Shown piece after piece: positions 26,112 through 35,634 of a DNA stretch of 64,000 nucleotides. The DNA comes from Candidatus Saccharicenans subterraneus (lineage in GTDB: Bacteria; Acidobacteriota; Aminicenantia; Aminicenantales; Saccharicenantaceae), in NCBI GenBank assembly GCA_003426165.1, contig QUAH01000001.1, forward strand, positions 310,001 through 374,000, written 5' to 3'. Under the pieces are notes generated by a model. The model was not told the origin of the DNA, ran no database searches, and saw nothing but the letters and a program-made list of their open reading frames with translations. Within the stretch, counting starts at the first letter, position 1; the number at the start of each line of letters is the position of its first letter. The position numbers and the translations under genes are program-made.

Positions 26112-27287
26112 ATGATAAGTAATGATAGAAAGACTTTAATTCTCTTTATGGCCGTTTTCCTGGCCGCTTTCTTTATCCCGTTTGGTCAGTTAAGAGTGCA
26201 AAACTCCCTCCTGGAATCCTTCCTGATGCTCCAGGAATATGCCCGTCAGCATGTTCTTCTCTGCCTGGTCCCGGCCCTGTTCATCGCCGGGGCCATTTCG
26301 GTCTTTGTCTCCCGGGACGCGGTGATAAAGTATCTGGGCGCTAAGGCCAGGAAAGTTGTGGCTTACGCCGTGGCTTCCACTTCCGGGGCCATTATGGCCG
26401 TCTGTTCCTGCACCATCCTGCCCCTGTTTGCCGGCATCTATAGCCGTGGTGCTGGACTCGGCCCGGCGGTTGCCTTTCTTTATTCCGGTCCGGCCATTAA
26501 TGTCCTGGCGATTATCCTGACGGCCAAGGTCCTGGGCTGGAAGATAGGCCTGGCCAGGGCCGCGGGAGCCATCCTGTTCTCGGTGGTTATTGGCCTGCTG
26601 ATGGCCTTTATCTTCAGGAAAGAAGAGCAGAAGCGGCAGGAAGAGAATAATTTTGTGGTTGACGCCGGAGAAGAAAAGAGAACCCCGGCCCAGAGTATCA
26701 TCTACTTCGCCGTCATGGTCGGCCTTCTGGTGTTCATGAACTGGAGTGGCGGGGGAAGTTCGGTTCCTTTCTGGCATCTTATCTTCCGGCTGAAATGGTA
26801 CCTCAGCGCCGCCCTCGGCCTTTCTCTATTTTTTATTCTCTGGAAGTGGTTCAGGCGGGAAGAACTCAGGGAATGGACGATGTCGACCTGGATCCTGGCC
26901 AAACAAATATTGCCTTTGCTTTTTGCCGGCGTGCTCCTGGCCGGATTCCTGCTCGGCCGACCGGGACATGAGGGCTTGATACCCTCAAGCTGGATTTCAG
27001 GGCTGGTAGGTGGGAACAGCCTGTGGGCCAACCTTTTTGCCTCGGTGGCCGGGGCCCTGATGTATTTTGCCACCCTGACTGAAGTGCCGATTCTCCAGGG
27101 GCTGCTGGGTTCAGGCATGGGACAGGGACCGGCCCTGGCCCTGTTGCTGGCCGGTCCGGCGGTGTCGCTGCCGAGCCTCCTGGTCATCAGGAGCATCATG
27201 GGCACAAAAAAGACGCTGGTTTATGTCTCTCTGGTAATCGTCATGGCCACGCTGACCGGTCTTCTCTTCGGCTGGCTGGTAGGTTGA
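26112..27287 (+). CDS. DUF318/ArsP-like permease
   Basis: A 391-aa membrane permease with about ten hydrophobic segments in two halves and a charged cytoplasmic loop near 175-195 (RKEEQKRQEENN). The family motif AVCSCTILPLFAGIY (Cys98, Cys100) and the repeat GPALALLLAGPAVSLPSLLVI are visible; FLYSGPAINVLAIILTAKV is the matching first-half block. ArsP members export trivalent organoarsenicals, and the ArsR-type operator in front plus ACR3 behind support an arsenic role. First gene of the operon. Substrate is inferred. Confidence 0.85.
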   Translation: MISNDRKTLILFMAVFLAAFFIPFGQLRVQNSLLESFLMLQEYARQHVLLCLVPALFIAGAISVFVSRDAVIKYLGAKARKVVAYAVASTSGAIMAVCSCTILPLFAGIYSRGAGLGPAVAFLYSGPAINVLAIILTAKVLGWKIGLARAAGAILFSVVIGLLMAFIFRKEEQKRQEENNFVVDAGEEKRTPAQSIIYFAVMVGLLVFMNWSGGGSSVPFWHLIFRLKWYLSAALGLSLFFILWKWFRREELREWTMSTWILAKQILPLLFAGVLLAGFLLGRPGHEGLIPSSWISGLVGGNSLWANLFASVAGALMYFATLTEVPILQGLLGSGMGQGPALALLLAGPAVSLPSLLVIRSIMGTKKTLVYVSLVIVMATLTGLLFGWLVG

Positions 27288-27499
27288 GAAGTGAGAATCG
27301 ATGGTGAGCCGGGGATCAATGAAAAGGCAGAAGGACAACGATAGGGAAGCTGAGGCATGGATGACGGCCAATCGGTCTTATAAAAGTCTTATAAAAAACA
27401 AAAAGAATAAAGAATATAGAAGCGATGAAATCGATAGAAAAGAACCGGATGAATTCAGAGCTGCGATTATTACTGGAACAAAACAGGGAGGAATGAACC

Positions 27500-27736
27500 A
27501 TGGAAATTAGAGTCCTAGGCATGGGCTGCCCCAAGTGTTTCGAGCTGGAACGCCGGGTAAAGAACGCCCTTGAGCGCCTCAAGCTGGAAGCCAGCGTGGT
27601 CAAGGTCTCTGACCTGAAGCAGATCATGTCCTACGGCGTCTTCAGCACCCCGGCCCTGGTCATTGACGGCCAGGTTGTCTCCCAGGGGCAGCTACCGTCA
27701 GTTGAGGACATAATGAAGTGGCTGAATAAAAAATGA
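27500..27736 (+). CDS. Thioredoxin-like redox-active disulfide protein
   Basis: A 78-aa single-domain thioredoxin-fold protein, cytoplasmic. The active site is CPKC (Cys10, Cys13) in LGMGCPKCFELE, with the cis-Pro block STPALVIDGQVVSQG. This small family is often encoded next to DUF318 permeases, as here. It may keep the permease or its substrate reduced. It lies 212 bases after the permease; a 69-aa frame in between looks spurious. ATG follows a GGGAGGAATGAACC context. Confidence 0.9.
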   Translation: MEIRVLGMGCPKCFELERRVKNALERLKLEASVVKVSDLKQIMSYGVFSTPALVIDGQVVSQGQLPSVEDIMKWLNKK

Positions 27737-27906
27737 GGATCTTGGCAGACATGTCCCCGGCCAATTTTCTGGCTGGAGGCTGAGAATCAGTTCGAGGACA
27801 CACCTGTCCCGTGATTTGAAGCCGGCCTGGCAGTTTATGCTTTCAGCCGGTTACATGAGCCTGAATCGGGAAAAATCGGTAACCAGGTCCAAAAGGAGTT
27901 ATTGAA

Positions 27907-28968
27907 GTGAGCGGTAATAATCAAACCAAATCACTTTCTTTCATGGAAAGGTTTTTAACGTTGTGGATTTTCCTGGCCATGGGGCTGGGAATTTTTATCG
28001 GTTATTTTAGTCCGAAGTTTACCTACTTTATCTCCAGCCTCCAGGTTGGAGCCACTTCCATACCCATTGCCGTCGGCCTGATCCTGATGATGTACCCGCC
28101 GCTGACTAAAGTTAAGTACGAGGAAATGGGCCGGGTCTTCAGGAATAAGAAGTTGCTGGCCACCTCGCTCCTCCTTAACTGGATTGTCGGGCCGCTGGTC
28201 ATGTTCGGACTGGCCGTGCTCTTTTTGCGGAACTACCCCGAGTACATGATCGGGGTGATCCTGGTCGGCCTGGCCCGCTGCATCGCCATGGTCCTGGTCT
28301 GGAACGAGCTGGCCGGCGGGGACCGGGAGCTGGCCGTCGGCCTGGTGGCCTTTAACGCCGTCTTCCAGGTTCTGTTCTATGCCGTTTACATTTACCTTTT
28401 CATCACCCTGGCCCTGAATAAACTCAACCTGGTGTCCGGAGTCAATGCCCACATCTCCATCTGGGAATCGGCCAGGACGGTCTTCATCTACCTGGGCATA
28501 CCCTTCGTGGCCGGCCTGATTTCGCACTTCGGCCTTATCAGGCTGAAGGGCCGGGAGTGGTTTGAAAACGTTTTCGTCCCGCGCATCAGTCCCCTGACCA
28601 TGGGCGCGCTGCTCTTCACCATCGTGGTCATGTTCTCGATGAAGGGCGAATACATAATCAGGCGGCCACAGGACGTGCTGCTGATTGCCGTGCCCCTGGT
28701 CATCTACTTCTTCCTGATGTGGTTTGCGGCCTTTTTTCTGGTCGGGCGCATGGGTGCCGGTTACGAGAGAACCACGGCCGTGGCCTTTACCGCGGCCAGC
28801 AACGACTTTGAGCTGGCCATTGCCGTGGCCGTGGCCATCTTCGGCATCAGCTCCAACCAGGCCTTTGCCACGGTCATCGGCCCGCTGCTGGAAGTGCCGG
28901 TCCTGATCATCCTGGTCAACGTGGCCCTGCGGCTCCGGCCGAGGTTGGCATCGGTTGCGGCTGGCTGA
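27907..28968 (+). CDS. ACR3-family arsenite efflux permease
   Basis: A 353-aa antiporter that exports As(III) at the inner membrane; ten hydrophobic segments. The diagnostic block is GLARCIAMVLVWN with the essential Cys125, followed by FNAVFQVLFYAVYIYLF, and the conserved C-terminal TAASNDFELAIAVAVA. The start is GTG with AAGGAG upstream (AAAAGGAGTTATTGAAGTG). It is the last gene of the permease/thioredoxin-like/ACR3 operon driven from the ArsR-type promoter. I would call it arsB/acr3 by family; no ArsC-type reductase is seen in the window. Confidence 0.93.
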   Translation: MSGNNQTKSLSFMERFLTLWIFLAMGLGIFIGYFSPKFTYFISSLQVGATSIPIAVGLILMMYPPLTKVKYEEMGRVFRNKKLLATSLLLNWIVGPLVMFGLAVLFLRNYPEYMIGVILVGLARCIAMVLVWNELAGGDRELAVGLVAFNAVFQVLFYAVYIYLFITLALNKLNLVSGVNAHISIWESARTVFIYLGIPFVAGLISHFGLIRLKGREWFENVFVPRISPLTMGALLFTIVVMFSMKGEYIIRRPQDVLLIAVPLVIYFFLMWFAAFFLVGRMGAGYERTTAVAFTAASNDFELAIAVAVAIFGISSNQAFATVIGPLLEVPVLIILVNVALRLRPRLASVAAG

Positions 28969-29198
28969 GCTCCGGCGTTTAATTTTTCTGATTAAATACG
29001 GATTGTATCGTTACGATCTTAGCTTTTCTCAATTGATAGACCCTTGCCGGATCGGTGGTCGGACGCCAGCCTGGACAGCGCAGCAAAAAATGAAACCTCC
29101 TGTTCTGCCAAATTTATTTTTCCGAATCACCACCAATACTTGACATGGCCTGAATTAAAATTAATAGATCTATTATTTCTCCCTCCATTTTTTATCGG

Positions 29199-29227
29199 TT
29201 GACATGGCCTTGACAACCCGGCATAAA
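29199..29227 (+). promoter_or_regulatory. Promoter of the BNR-repeat lipoprotein gene
   Basis: TTGACA (29199-29204), 17-base spacer, CATAAA (29222-29227). A second TTGACATGGCC stands about 60 bases upstream. The rest of the gap from 28969 holds nothing else I can support. Confidence 0.5.
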
Positions 29228-29244
29228 TAAGAGCGTGGTTCTTA

Positions 29245-30384
29245 ATGACGAGATATGAAAGGTTCAAAAAACATCTCTTGAAGAACAAAGTAATATCAAC
29301 GGGAGCCTGTCGGGGAATTCTTCCGGTTCTATCTCTGGTATTCTTTTTATTGTGCTTACTTTCCTGTTCCGGGCCGGATGAGAACAGTGGCAGCGGAAAT
29401 GTAAAAGGGCTTAAGGCCGGTCGTGATTATGTCTATGTCTGCCGGGAGGGCGGGGCCGGTGGCTACGAAGCCTTTCCTGATGTCTGCCGGCTTAAAGACG
29501 GCCGGTTGATGGTTGTTTTTTATGCCGGCTATGACCATGTCTCACTTCCAGATGAAAACCACCCCCGGGGAGGCCGGATTTGCTATGTAATTTCAGAAGA
29601 CGAGGGCCGAACTTGGAGCCCGGCCCGTGTCCTTTACGATGGGCCGGATGATGACCGGGACCCGTCTATTGCCCGGTTAAGCACGGGACGTCTGCTCTGC
29701 ACTTTTTTCTCCTTGAAAAGGAAGGACCAGGGCTGGGAAGGCCTGGGTTCCCGGGTGATGAGTTCCGAGGATGGCGGGATAATCTGGTCCGGTCCGAGAC
29801 TCATTTCCGGTGATTATTATTGCAGCTCTCCAGTGCGTGAACTTCCGGACGGCCGGCTGATTCTCGGGCTTTATCGCCAGGCCGAAACCGGAAGCCACGG
29901 CGCCGTGACCATCAGCCAGGACGGCGGAGAATCCTGGTCCAGGCCCATCGATATAGATAATGGCGGTTACCCGCTCGATGCCGAAACCGATGTCATTCCC
30001 TTAAAAGATGGGACTCTTTACGCCATCCAGCGCAGCCGGGGCGAGTCCATGTGTTTTTCACTTTCAGGCGACGGCGGCCGGAGCTGGTCGGTTTCTGAAC
30101 CGGTGGGTTTTCCCGGCCACAGCCCGTATCTCCTGCGCATACCGGGCGATATTATCGTCCTGGCTCACCGCCTGCCGGCCACCAGCCTGCATTACAGCCT
30201 GGATGAAGCCAGGACCTGGAGCCAGAATATCATCATTGACAAAGTAATCGGGGCTTATCCTTCCATGGTTGAGCTGCGGGACGGCTCGGTCCTGGTGGTT
30301 TATTATGAAGAAGGCCAGGGCTCCGACATCCGGGCCCGCCGCTTTCGTTTGACCCGCAGCGGATTGACATGGCTTACCTTCTGA
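29245..30384 (+). CDS. BNR-repeat (sialidase-like) lipoprotein
   Basis: A 379-aa exported protein with a hydrophobic signal and lipobox (LLCLLSCSGPDE; Cys at about 42) followed by a six-bladed propeller of the sialidase superfamily. Asp boxes are visible: SEDEGRTWS, SSEDGGIIWS, SQDGGESWS, SGDGGRSWS and a degraded SLDEARTWS. The FRIP-type arginine motif of true sialidases is not obvious; GGYEAFPDVCRLKDGRL occupies that place. So it is either a sialidase-like glycan hydrolase or a binding protein. Sugar-metabolism genes follow downstream, but on separate transcripts. Confidence 0.78.
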   Translation: MTRYERFKKHLLKNKVISTGACRGILPVLSLVFFLLCLLSCSGPDENSGSGNVKGLKAGRDYVYVCREGGAGGYEAFPDVCRLKDGRLMVVFYAGYDHVSLPDENHPRGGRICYVISEDEGRTWSPARVLYDGPDDDRDPSIARLSTGRLLCTFFSLKRKDQGWEGLGSRVMSSEDGGIIWSGPRLISGDYYCSSPVRELPDGRLILGLYRQAETGSHGAVTISQDGGESWSRPIDIDNGGYPLDAETDVIPLKDGTLYAIQRSRGESMCFSLSGDGGRSWSVSEPVGFPGHSPYLLRIPGDIIVLAHRLPATSLHYSLDEARTWSQNIIIDKVIGAYPSMVELRDGSVLVVYYEEGQGSDIRARRFRLTRSGLTWLTF

Positions 30385-30389
30385 AAACG

Positions 30390-30411
30390 GGGGACACATT
30401 ACTCGTTCCCC
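30390..30411 (+). repeat. Asymmetric GGGGACACATTACTC repeat, copy 2
   Basis: GGGGACACATTACTC followed by GTTCCCC, 5 bases after the lipoprotein stop. Same subfamily as 25792 and 47927. Confidence 0.55.
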
Positions 30412-30832
30412 AATTATTGGCGTAAAACAGGGCGAATTCGTTAACGGTTTCGGTCTTAATTTGCTCTTGATGATCTTGTCCTTCTTTAATAATTGCTCGA
30501 TAACATTGGCGTAATCACGGAGGCAAGGGCGGCACTGTGGTCAGGCGAATTTTTCCCGGGATTTCGTCGAAGCACTGTTTTTTCCTAAAGGTGGGGAAAT
30601 AGTTTTACCGCGCAGGAGCCGCACAATTCAATTAACAAAGGCCGGCAATTTTCGTAAAATAACCGCGGTCATGAATATTTTCTCTTTCCCGAGCCCGGGG
30701 GCGATCTTTTCCGTTATCTTTTTTATTATTCCTGTCCTTATTAGTGCTTGTTCCCTTTATCATCCCCGGCGTTCATCTGCCTGGCCAGAAATCTATGTTT
30801 TTAATTAAATCGAGATCTGAGGAGAGTGAAGT
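30412..30832. other. Gap with decayed coding-like sequence on the minus strand
   Basis: On the minus strand about 30390-30560 reads like the broken end of a protein gene: one frame gives CLRDYANVIEQLLKK and, after a frame shift, another gives KTETVNEFALFYANNW and then runs into a stop. I cannot name the family. A 45-codon frame at 30671-30808 (plus) looks like a tiny lipoprotein but lacks a ribosome site. Confidence 0.25.
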
Positions 30833-31795
30833 ATGACCGATATGAAAAAACAGTCAAGGCGGGAATTTTTGAGAACGGCCGGTCTGTCGGGAGCCTTTTT
30901 GACTTCCGGGGCTGCGGCCTCACTGCTGGCCGGACCGCAGCTTCTCTCAAAAAAGGCGTCCACGGCGAAGCCGGCGGCAGGGACCTTCAAGCTCAAGTAT
31001 GCCCCGCCCTTCGGGATGTTTGAAGCTTCGGCCGGCAAGGACCCCCTGGACCAGATGAAGTTTATCGCCGACCAGGGCTTCCGGGCGATTTTTGACAATG
31101 GACTTCCCGGACGTCCGCCGGCTCAGCAGGAAGCCATAGCCGGCCAGGCGGCCAAGCTTGGCCTGGAAATAGGACCCTTCGTGGCCTACGCCGATTTTTC
31201 CGTGGAATCTTTTGTGCTCAGGGATGAGTCAGTGCGCGAGATGCTAAAGGCGAAGCTCAAGACAGCCATAGAGACTTCAAAGAGGACGGGCGTCAAGCTG
31301 GCCCTGATGGTGCCGGGTCGTTACAACCAGCGGATGGACTGGGATTACCAGACAGCCAACGTCATCGAGAACCTTAAATGGTGCGCCGGAATCTGCGAAC
31401 CGGAGGGAGTGGTGATTGTCCTGGAGCCGCTCAACCCCAAGGACCACCCGGGTCTTTTCCTGACCAAAATGTCCCAGGCTTACCAGATCTGCAAGGCCGT
31501 GGGGAGTCCATCGGTAAAAATCCTCGATGACATCTATCACCAGCAGATAACCGAGGGGAACATCATCCCCAACATTGAGGCCTGCTGGGATGAAATTGCC
31601 TCCTTCCACCTGGGAGACACCCCGGGCCGCAAGGAACCGGGTACGGGCGAGTTGAATTTCAAGAACATCTTCAAGTACCTTCATCAGAAGAATTACCGCG
31701 GCGTGCTCTGCATGGAACATGGCAAGAGCCAGCCCGGGAAGGAAGGTGAGCTGGCCGTCATCAGGGCCTACCGCGAGGCCGATTCTTTTGCCTGA
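30833..31795 (+). CDS. TIM-barrel sugar phosphate isomerase/hydroxypyruvate isomerase-like, Tat signal
   Basis: A 320-aa AP-endonuclease-2/xylose isomerase-like TIM barrel protein. The N-terminus has a Tat-type motif (SRREFLRT) and a hydrophobic stretch (GLSGAFLTSGAAASLL). Conserved metal ligands are seen in VIVLEPLNP, DDIYHQQ, HLGDTPGR and GVLCMEHG, the pattern of hydroxypyruvate isomerase. GGAGAG before ATG 30833 supports the start. The enzyme is probably exported folded with its metal. The neighbouring Gfo/Idh gene has the same signal type, which suggests periplasmic sugar oxidation and isomerisation. Substrate unknown. Confidence 0.85.
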   Translation: MTDMKKQSRREFLRTAGLSGAFLTSGAAASLLAGPQLLSKKASTAKPAAGTFKLKYAPPFGMFEASAGKDPLDQMKFIADQGFRAIFDNGLPGRPPAQQEAIAGQAAKLGLEIGPFVAYADFSVESFVLRDESVREMLKAKLKTAIETSKRTGVKLALMVPGRYNQRMDWDYQTANVIENLKWCAGICEPEGVVIVLEPLNPKDHPGLFLTKMSQAYQICKAVGSPSVKILDDIYHQQITEGNIIPNIEACWDEIASFHLGDTPGRKEPGTGELNFKNIFKYLHQKNYRGVLCMEHGKSQPGKEGELAVIRAYREADSFA

Positions 31796-32174
31796 AGCGG
31801 ATTAACAGGACCTCAAGTAGCTAAACCGGTCTAAGGTCTGGTGCACTCAATAATAGACCAAAAAGCAGGCCGGTGCTCTGCGGGCGGGAGGTACTTTTTA
31901 TGTTCATACTAAGTCTTTCAGTTTTAAATCAAGCCGCGCACCCCGGCCGGCGTGCCTTTTGATAATTAACAATAGATGTCATGCCGGCCGATTATGTTCC
32001 ATCGGTTTGCCTTCATTAAATATGCCTCTCCAGCTCAAGGATAAATCGTCAGGAACGCTCTCTTTGAATTGTTTCTGTGGATGGCGCTTTTAGATTCCCG
32101 TCGACATTTTGTCCTGCTGGACAGCGGCCGCGTAAAAGTGATAAAAGAGGCATAGAAGAGAGGAGGAAAGCTAA
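31796..32174. other. 379-bp intergenic region, nothing supported
   Basis: No ORF, promoter match or stem with T-run that I could support; a GC-rich stretch around 31860-31900 is followed by TTTTTA and might be a weak terminator. Confidence 0.3.
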
Positions 32175-33503
32175 ATGAGAGATAAAAACGAACGGGAAAA
32201 TGAACTGCTTACAACCGGCCTGAGCCGGAGGGATTTTATCAAGACCGCTTCCATGGCCGCGGTGGTGGCCGCAGTTTCGGGGAGCGGGGCCCTGTTTGCC
32301 TCCGGAAACGAGAAAATCCGGGTCGGGTTGATAGGCTGCGGTGGCCGGGGAACCGGGGCCGCCCTGGACTGCGCGGCCGCTTCTCCGGACGTGGTCATCA
32401 CGGCCATGGGCGACCTTTTCCCCGACATGGTGGAAAATTCCCTGAAGAGGTTGCGCGAGAAACTTCCGGCCGAACGGGTGCTGGTTACGCCCGAGACCTG
32501 TTTTAGCGGCTTTGATGCCTACGAGAAAGTGGTCAAAGCCGAGGTCGACCTGGTAATTCTGGCTGCCCCGCCGTTTTTCCGGCCGGCTCATCTAAAGGCG
32601 GCCATTGAAGCGGGCAAGCATGTCTTCATGGAAAAACCGGTGGCCGTCGACCCGGTCGGTGTGCGCTCGGTAATAGCTTCGTCCGAGTTAGCCAGGCAGA
32701 AGAGACTGGCCATCGTGGCCGGAACCCAGCGCCGTCACCAGGCCCACTACGTGGAAATCATGAAGCGCGTCCAGAACGGCGACATCGGGGAAATCGTGGC
32801 TGCCCAGTGCTACTGGAACATGGGGGCCCTGTGGGTGGAGCGGGCGGCTCAGAACTGGGCTGACCGCATCATCAAGAAGTGGTCAGACATGGAATGGCAG
32901 GTCCGCAACTGGCTGTTTACAGTCTGGTGCTCGGGCGACCACATCGTTGAGCAGCACGTCCACAATCTGGATGTCATCAACTGGGCCTTCGGTGCCCATC
33001 CGGTAAAGTGCATGGGCATGGGCGGACGGGCGGCCCGGACCGATCCGATGTTCGGGAACGTCTATGACCATTTTGCCGTGGAGTATGAGTATCCAAACGG
33101 GGCCCGGGTGTTGAGCATGTGCCGGCAGACGGCCGGGGCGGCCGAGAATGTTTCGGAGCGGGTGGTCGGGACCAAAGGCCTGGCTTATACTGATAGCGCT
33201 GACGGCTATATAAGGGGACCGCGGCCATACAAGCCGGAAAAAGAATCACCGAATCCCTATGTCCAGGAACATATCGACCTTATAAACAGTATTAAGAGTG
33301 GAAAGCCGTTGAACGAAGGCCGCCAGGTGGCCGAGAGCACCCTGACCGCTATCATGGGCCGGATGAGCGCCTATACCGGCCGGGCCCTGAGCTGGGACTG
33401 GGTGATGAATGCTTCCAAACTCGACCTGACGCCGCCGCATTTTGAATTCCGCGAGCTGCCCCCGCTCGAGGTGGCCATCCCCGGCAAAACCCCCCTCATT
33501 TAA
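32175..33503 (+). CDS. Gfo/Idh/MocA oxidoreductase, Tat signal
   Basis: A 442-aa NAD(P)-dependent oxidoreductase. A Tat motif (SRRDFIKT) and hydrophobic segment precede the Rossmann fold (IRVGLIGCGGRGTGAALDCA); MEKPVAVDPVGVRSV holds the catalytic-lysine EKP block, and QRRHQAHYVEIMKRVQNGDIG and EQHVHNLDVINWAFG belong to the C-terminal substrate domain. Such Tat-exported members (glycosyl hydrolase family 109-like or inositol-dehydrogenase-like) carry their NAD. AGGAGG precedes the ATG. A perfect palindromic terminator follows 2 bases after the stop. Substrate unknown. Confidence 0.88.
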   Translation: MRDKNERENELLTTGLSRRDFIKTASMAAVVAAVSGSGALFASGNEKIRVGLIGCGGRGTGAALDCAAASPDVVITAMGDLFPDMVENSLKRLREKLPAERVLVTPETCFSGFDAYEKVVKAEVDLVILAAPPFFRPAHLKAAIEAGKHVFMEKPVAVDPVGVRSVIASSELARQKRLAIVAGTQRRHQAHYVEIMKRVQNGDIGEIVAAQCYWNMGALWVERAAQNWADRIIKKWSDMEWQVRNWLFTVWCSGDHIVEQHVHNLDVINWAFGAHPVKCMGMGGRAARTDPMFGNVYDHFAVEYEYPNGARVLSMCRQTAGAAENVSERVVGTKGLAYTDSADGYIRGPRPYKPEKESPNPYVQEHIDLINSIKSGKPLNEGRQVAESTLTAIMGRMSAYTGRALSWDWVMNASKLDLTPPHFEFRELPPLEVAIPGKTPLI

Positions 33504-33505
33504 CA

Positions 33506-33527
33506 GGGGACACCTGCAGGTGTCCCC
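33506..33527. repeat. Dispersed palindrome, copy 2 (terminator-like)
   Basis: GGGGACAC-CTGCAG-GTGTCCCC, a perfect 22-bp palindrome followed by TTTTT, 2 bases after the Gfo/Idh stop codon. Confidence 0.88.
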
Positions 33528-33588
33528 TTTTTGGCCACAGTGTCGCCGCTAACTGGCTGAATATGAAATATTTGCGAGCGCAAGAATT

Positions 33589-33610
33589 GGGGACACTTAT
33601 AAGTGTCCCC
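33589..33610. repeat. Dispersed palindrome, copy 3
   Basis: GGGGACAC-TTATAA-GTGTCCCC, perfect 22-bp palindrome 61 bases after copy 2, without a T-run. Confidence 0.88.
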
Positions 33611-33733
33611 GAAACCTCTATCTGAGCCAACTCGCAGCCTTGAATATTATCTCTCTTCTGGATGATAATAGGCCTGGATCAGGGGCCGGCAACACTGACC
33701 GTAAATTTTGATTAAAGAGATAAGGAGCGACAG

Positions 33734-34162
33734 ATGTCGAAAAAATTATTCGCTTTCCTGTGTTTGACTGCAGCTCTCCTGTTCCTGGCTTCCTGTTTCT
33801 CTTACCAGAAACACCCCAAGCTTCATTACTACAGCGGCCCGAACGTCCCCCCCGAGTTTATCAACATAGTCAGGGCCACCCCGTCCGAGATTGAATTCGT
33901 TCTACGGGTCAAATTCCCCGAAAAGAAGCTCTACCACCTGATACTGGACGGTGACGAGCCCGTGGCCGAAGGCTGGTACTCAACGGTCAGGGCCGACGGA
34001 ACCTCCTACACCCTGGTGATGAAGCCCAAGCCCGGCCTGAGTTTCCAGGTCGGCAAGACCTACCGCCTGTGCATCGGCCAGCAGAGCCCGGAATATGTCC
34101 AGCTCGAGTCGAACAACTACCAGTGTATGGCTGAGTATGTCTTCGTTTTTGAGGAGAAGTGA
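33734..34162 (+). CDS. Small lipoprotein of unknown function
   Basis: A 142-aa protein with a clear lipoprotein signal (FAFLCLTAALLFLASC, Cys at about 21) and a single small domain of about 120 aa, beta-rich with two late cysteines (LCIGQ, YQCMAEY). I do not recognise the family. Start ATG 33734 lies 7 bases after AAGGAG. It has no operon partner; the WD40 gene converges from the other side 53 bases away. Confidence 0.75.
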   Translation: MSKKLFAFLCLTAALLFLASCFSYQKHPKLHYYSGPNVPPEFINIVRATPSEIEFVLRVKFPEKKLYHLILDGDEPVAEGWYSTVRADGTSYTLVMKPKPGLSFQVGKTYRLCIGQQSPEYVQLESNNYQCMAEYVFVFEEK

Positions 34163-34215
34163 CGGCCGGGCTGGATCGCTCGGTCGCTCACCCTGGCACC
34201 AGCACGCCGGCCAGC

Positions 34216-35634
34216 TCACTTTGCTTCCGGGCGGATCTCACCAATTTTTACCGCGGTAAATTTCTTCCCGGTTACCGTGTCTTCAAGCACAGCCCCGTCA
34301 AGCTTCAGGTTCTCCGGGTCGTGATACTTGAGCCGGCCGCTCATCCGCAGCGTTCCCGTTTTTCGTTCTATCAATTCTTTGGCCACCTCCCGCTCCACCT
34401 GGATGAGCAGCTTGTTATTCTTAAATTGTATTTCAAAGCCGCCCCGGTCGGCGTTGTACTGGGCAGCGCTAAGGGCGATCATCTCTGAATAAGGAATTTC
34501 AATCTGCCCCACCCGGGCCTCATATTCAGCCGTGGTCTCAAACGGGTCTTTCTTGAACTTTTCAGCGATTCCGTAGGAACTGATATCCCAGATTGCGGCC
34601 ACTTCCTCTCCACTGGAGATTCCCGTGGCCAGGAATTTTCCGTCCGGGCTGAAGGCCACCGAGTAGCAAAATGGAATTCTCAGGACTCTGGCCTCATTGG
34701 TCTTGAGGTCGATGATCATGAGCGCAGTCTCCGGCTTCACCGTTTCCCAGGGAACCATCATGGGCCCTATGGCCGCAGCTACCAGCCGGCCGTCGGGTGA
34801 GATGTCCACCTCGTTGACCCGGTCCGGCAGGGGATTGATGTCTTTTAATTTCTCTCCGTTCTGAAGGTCCCAGACGATTATCCTTTTATCGGAACCACCG
34901 CTGACCAGAATTTTCCCGTCCCGGCTGATGGCAAAATCGTTGATTATTCCCTGGTGGCCGGCAAAGGCCCGGGAAATAGTCCCCGAGCTTGCGTCCACTA
35001 AGACAATCCGCTCGCCCTTATAACTGGCGGCAATATATTTTCCATCCGGGGTAAAAACTACCCGGCCGCAGGTGTCATCTTTTTTCTTCAGGAAGGTGTT
35101 TATTTTCTTTCCGGTCAAAACATCCCAGACCTCCAGGCCGCCGCCACTGGCTGCGATGACCAGGTATTTCCCGTCGGGACTGTAAGCCGCGTTGAAGGCG
35201 GACCTGGCCCCGTTTAGGACGCGATTGCCGTCGTTCTTCAGGTCCCAGAGAACGATTTTTTCCCTTCCCATGACCGTGGCCAGCGTCTGCCCGTCCGGGC
35301 TGAAGTCAAAAGTGCAGAATAAAATGGCCGCCTCTTTGGGCACGGTCAATACTCTGGTTGTTCCGGAACCGGGATCCCAGAGCAGGGCTCCGTTTCCTCC
35401 CGCCATGGCCACATACCGGCCATCCGGGCTGAAGCCTATCATTTCCACCCGTCCCTGGCCCTGAAGGCTGATAGTTCTATTTATGTCAATTACTCCTTTA
35501 ATTGGTATGAGGATCGGCGAGGCTTCCCCCTGGTTTTCTTGCCCATCCAGAGCCATCGGCCAGGCTAAGGACAGAAAAAAGGTCAGGGCCAGAGCTAACC
35601 GGACAATCTTTCCTTGGTCAGCCTGTTTCATCAT
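34216..35634 (-). CDS. Exported WD40-repeat protein
   Basis: A 472-aa protein with a signal peptide (IVRLALALTFFLSLAWPMA) and at least seven WD-type blades, each ending FSPDGKYVA/FSPDGQTLA-like followed by a WD-like pair (LLWDPGSG, VLWDLKND, EVWDVLTG, IVWDLQNGE). A C-terminal domain of about 115 aa (EYEARVGQIEIPYSEM...) follows the propeller. ATG 35634 (ATGATG) is used because AGGAG lies 6 bases before it; longer frames add an implausible N-terminus. Probably a periplasmic protein-interaction scaffold; partner unknown. Confidence 0.85.
   Translation of the reverse strand: MMKQADQGKIVRLALALTFFLSLAWPMALDGQENQGEASPILIPIKGVIDINRTISLQGQGRVEMIGFSPDGRYVAMAGGNGALLWDPGSGTTRVLTVPKEAAILFCTFDFSPDGQTLATVMGREKIVLWDLKNDGNRVLNGARSAFNAAYSPDGKYLVIAASGGGLEVWDVLTGKKINTFLKKKDDTCGRVVFTPDGKYIAASYKGERIVLVDASSGTISRAFAGHQGIINDFAISRDGKILVSGGSDKRIIVWDLQNGEKLKDINPLPDRVNEVDISPDGRLVAAAIGPMMVPWETVKPETALMIIDLKTNEARVLRIPFCYSVAFSPDGKFLATGISSGEEVAAIWDISSYGIAEKFKKDPFETTAEYEARVGQIEIPYSEMIALSAAQYNADRGGFEIQFKNNKLLIQVEREVAKELIERKTGTLRMSGRLKYHDPENLKLDGAVLEDTVTGKKFTAVKIGEIRPEAK

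Noticed and set aside
27301-27510. 69-aa frame between the permease and the thioredoxin-like gene
   Set aside because: Highly charged, no ribosome site, overlaps the start of the next gene, and no protein-like pattern.
30671-30808. 45-codon lipoprotein-like frame (ends IYVFN)
   Set aside because: A hydrophobic stretch and SAC are present but no ribosome site; left out as unsupported.
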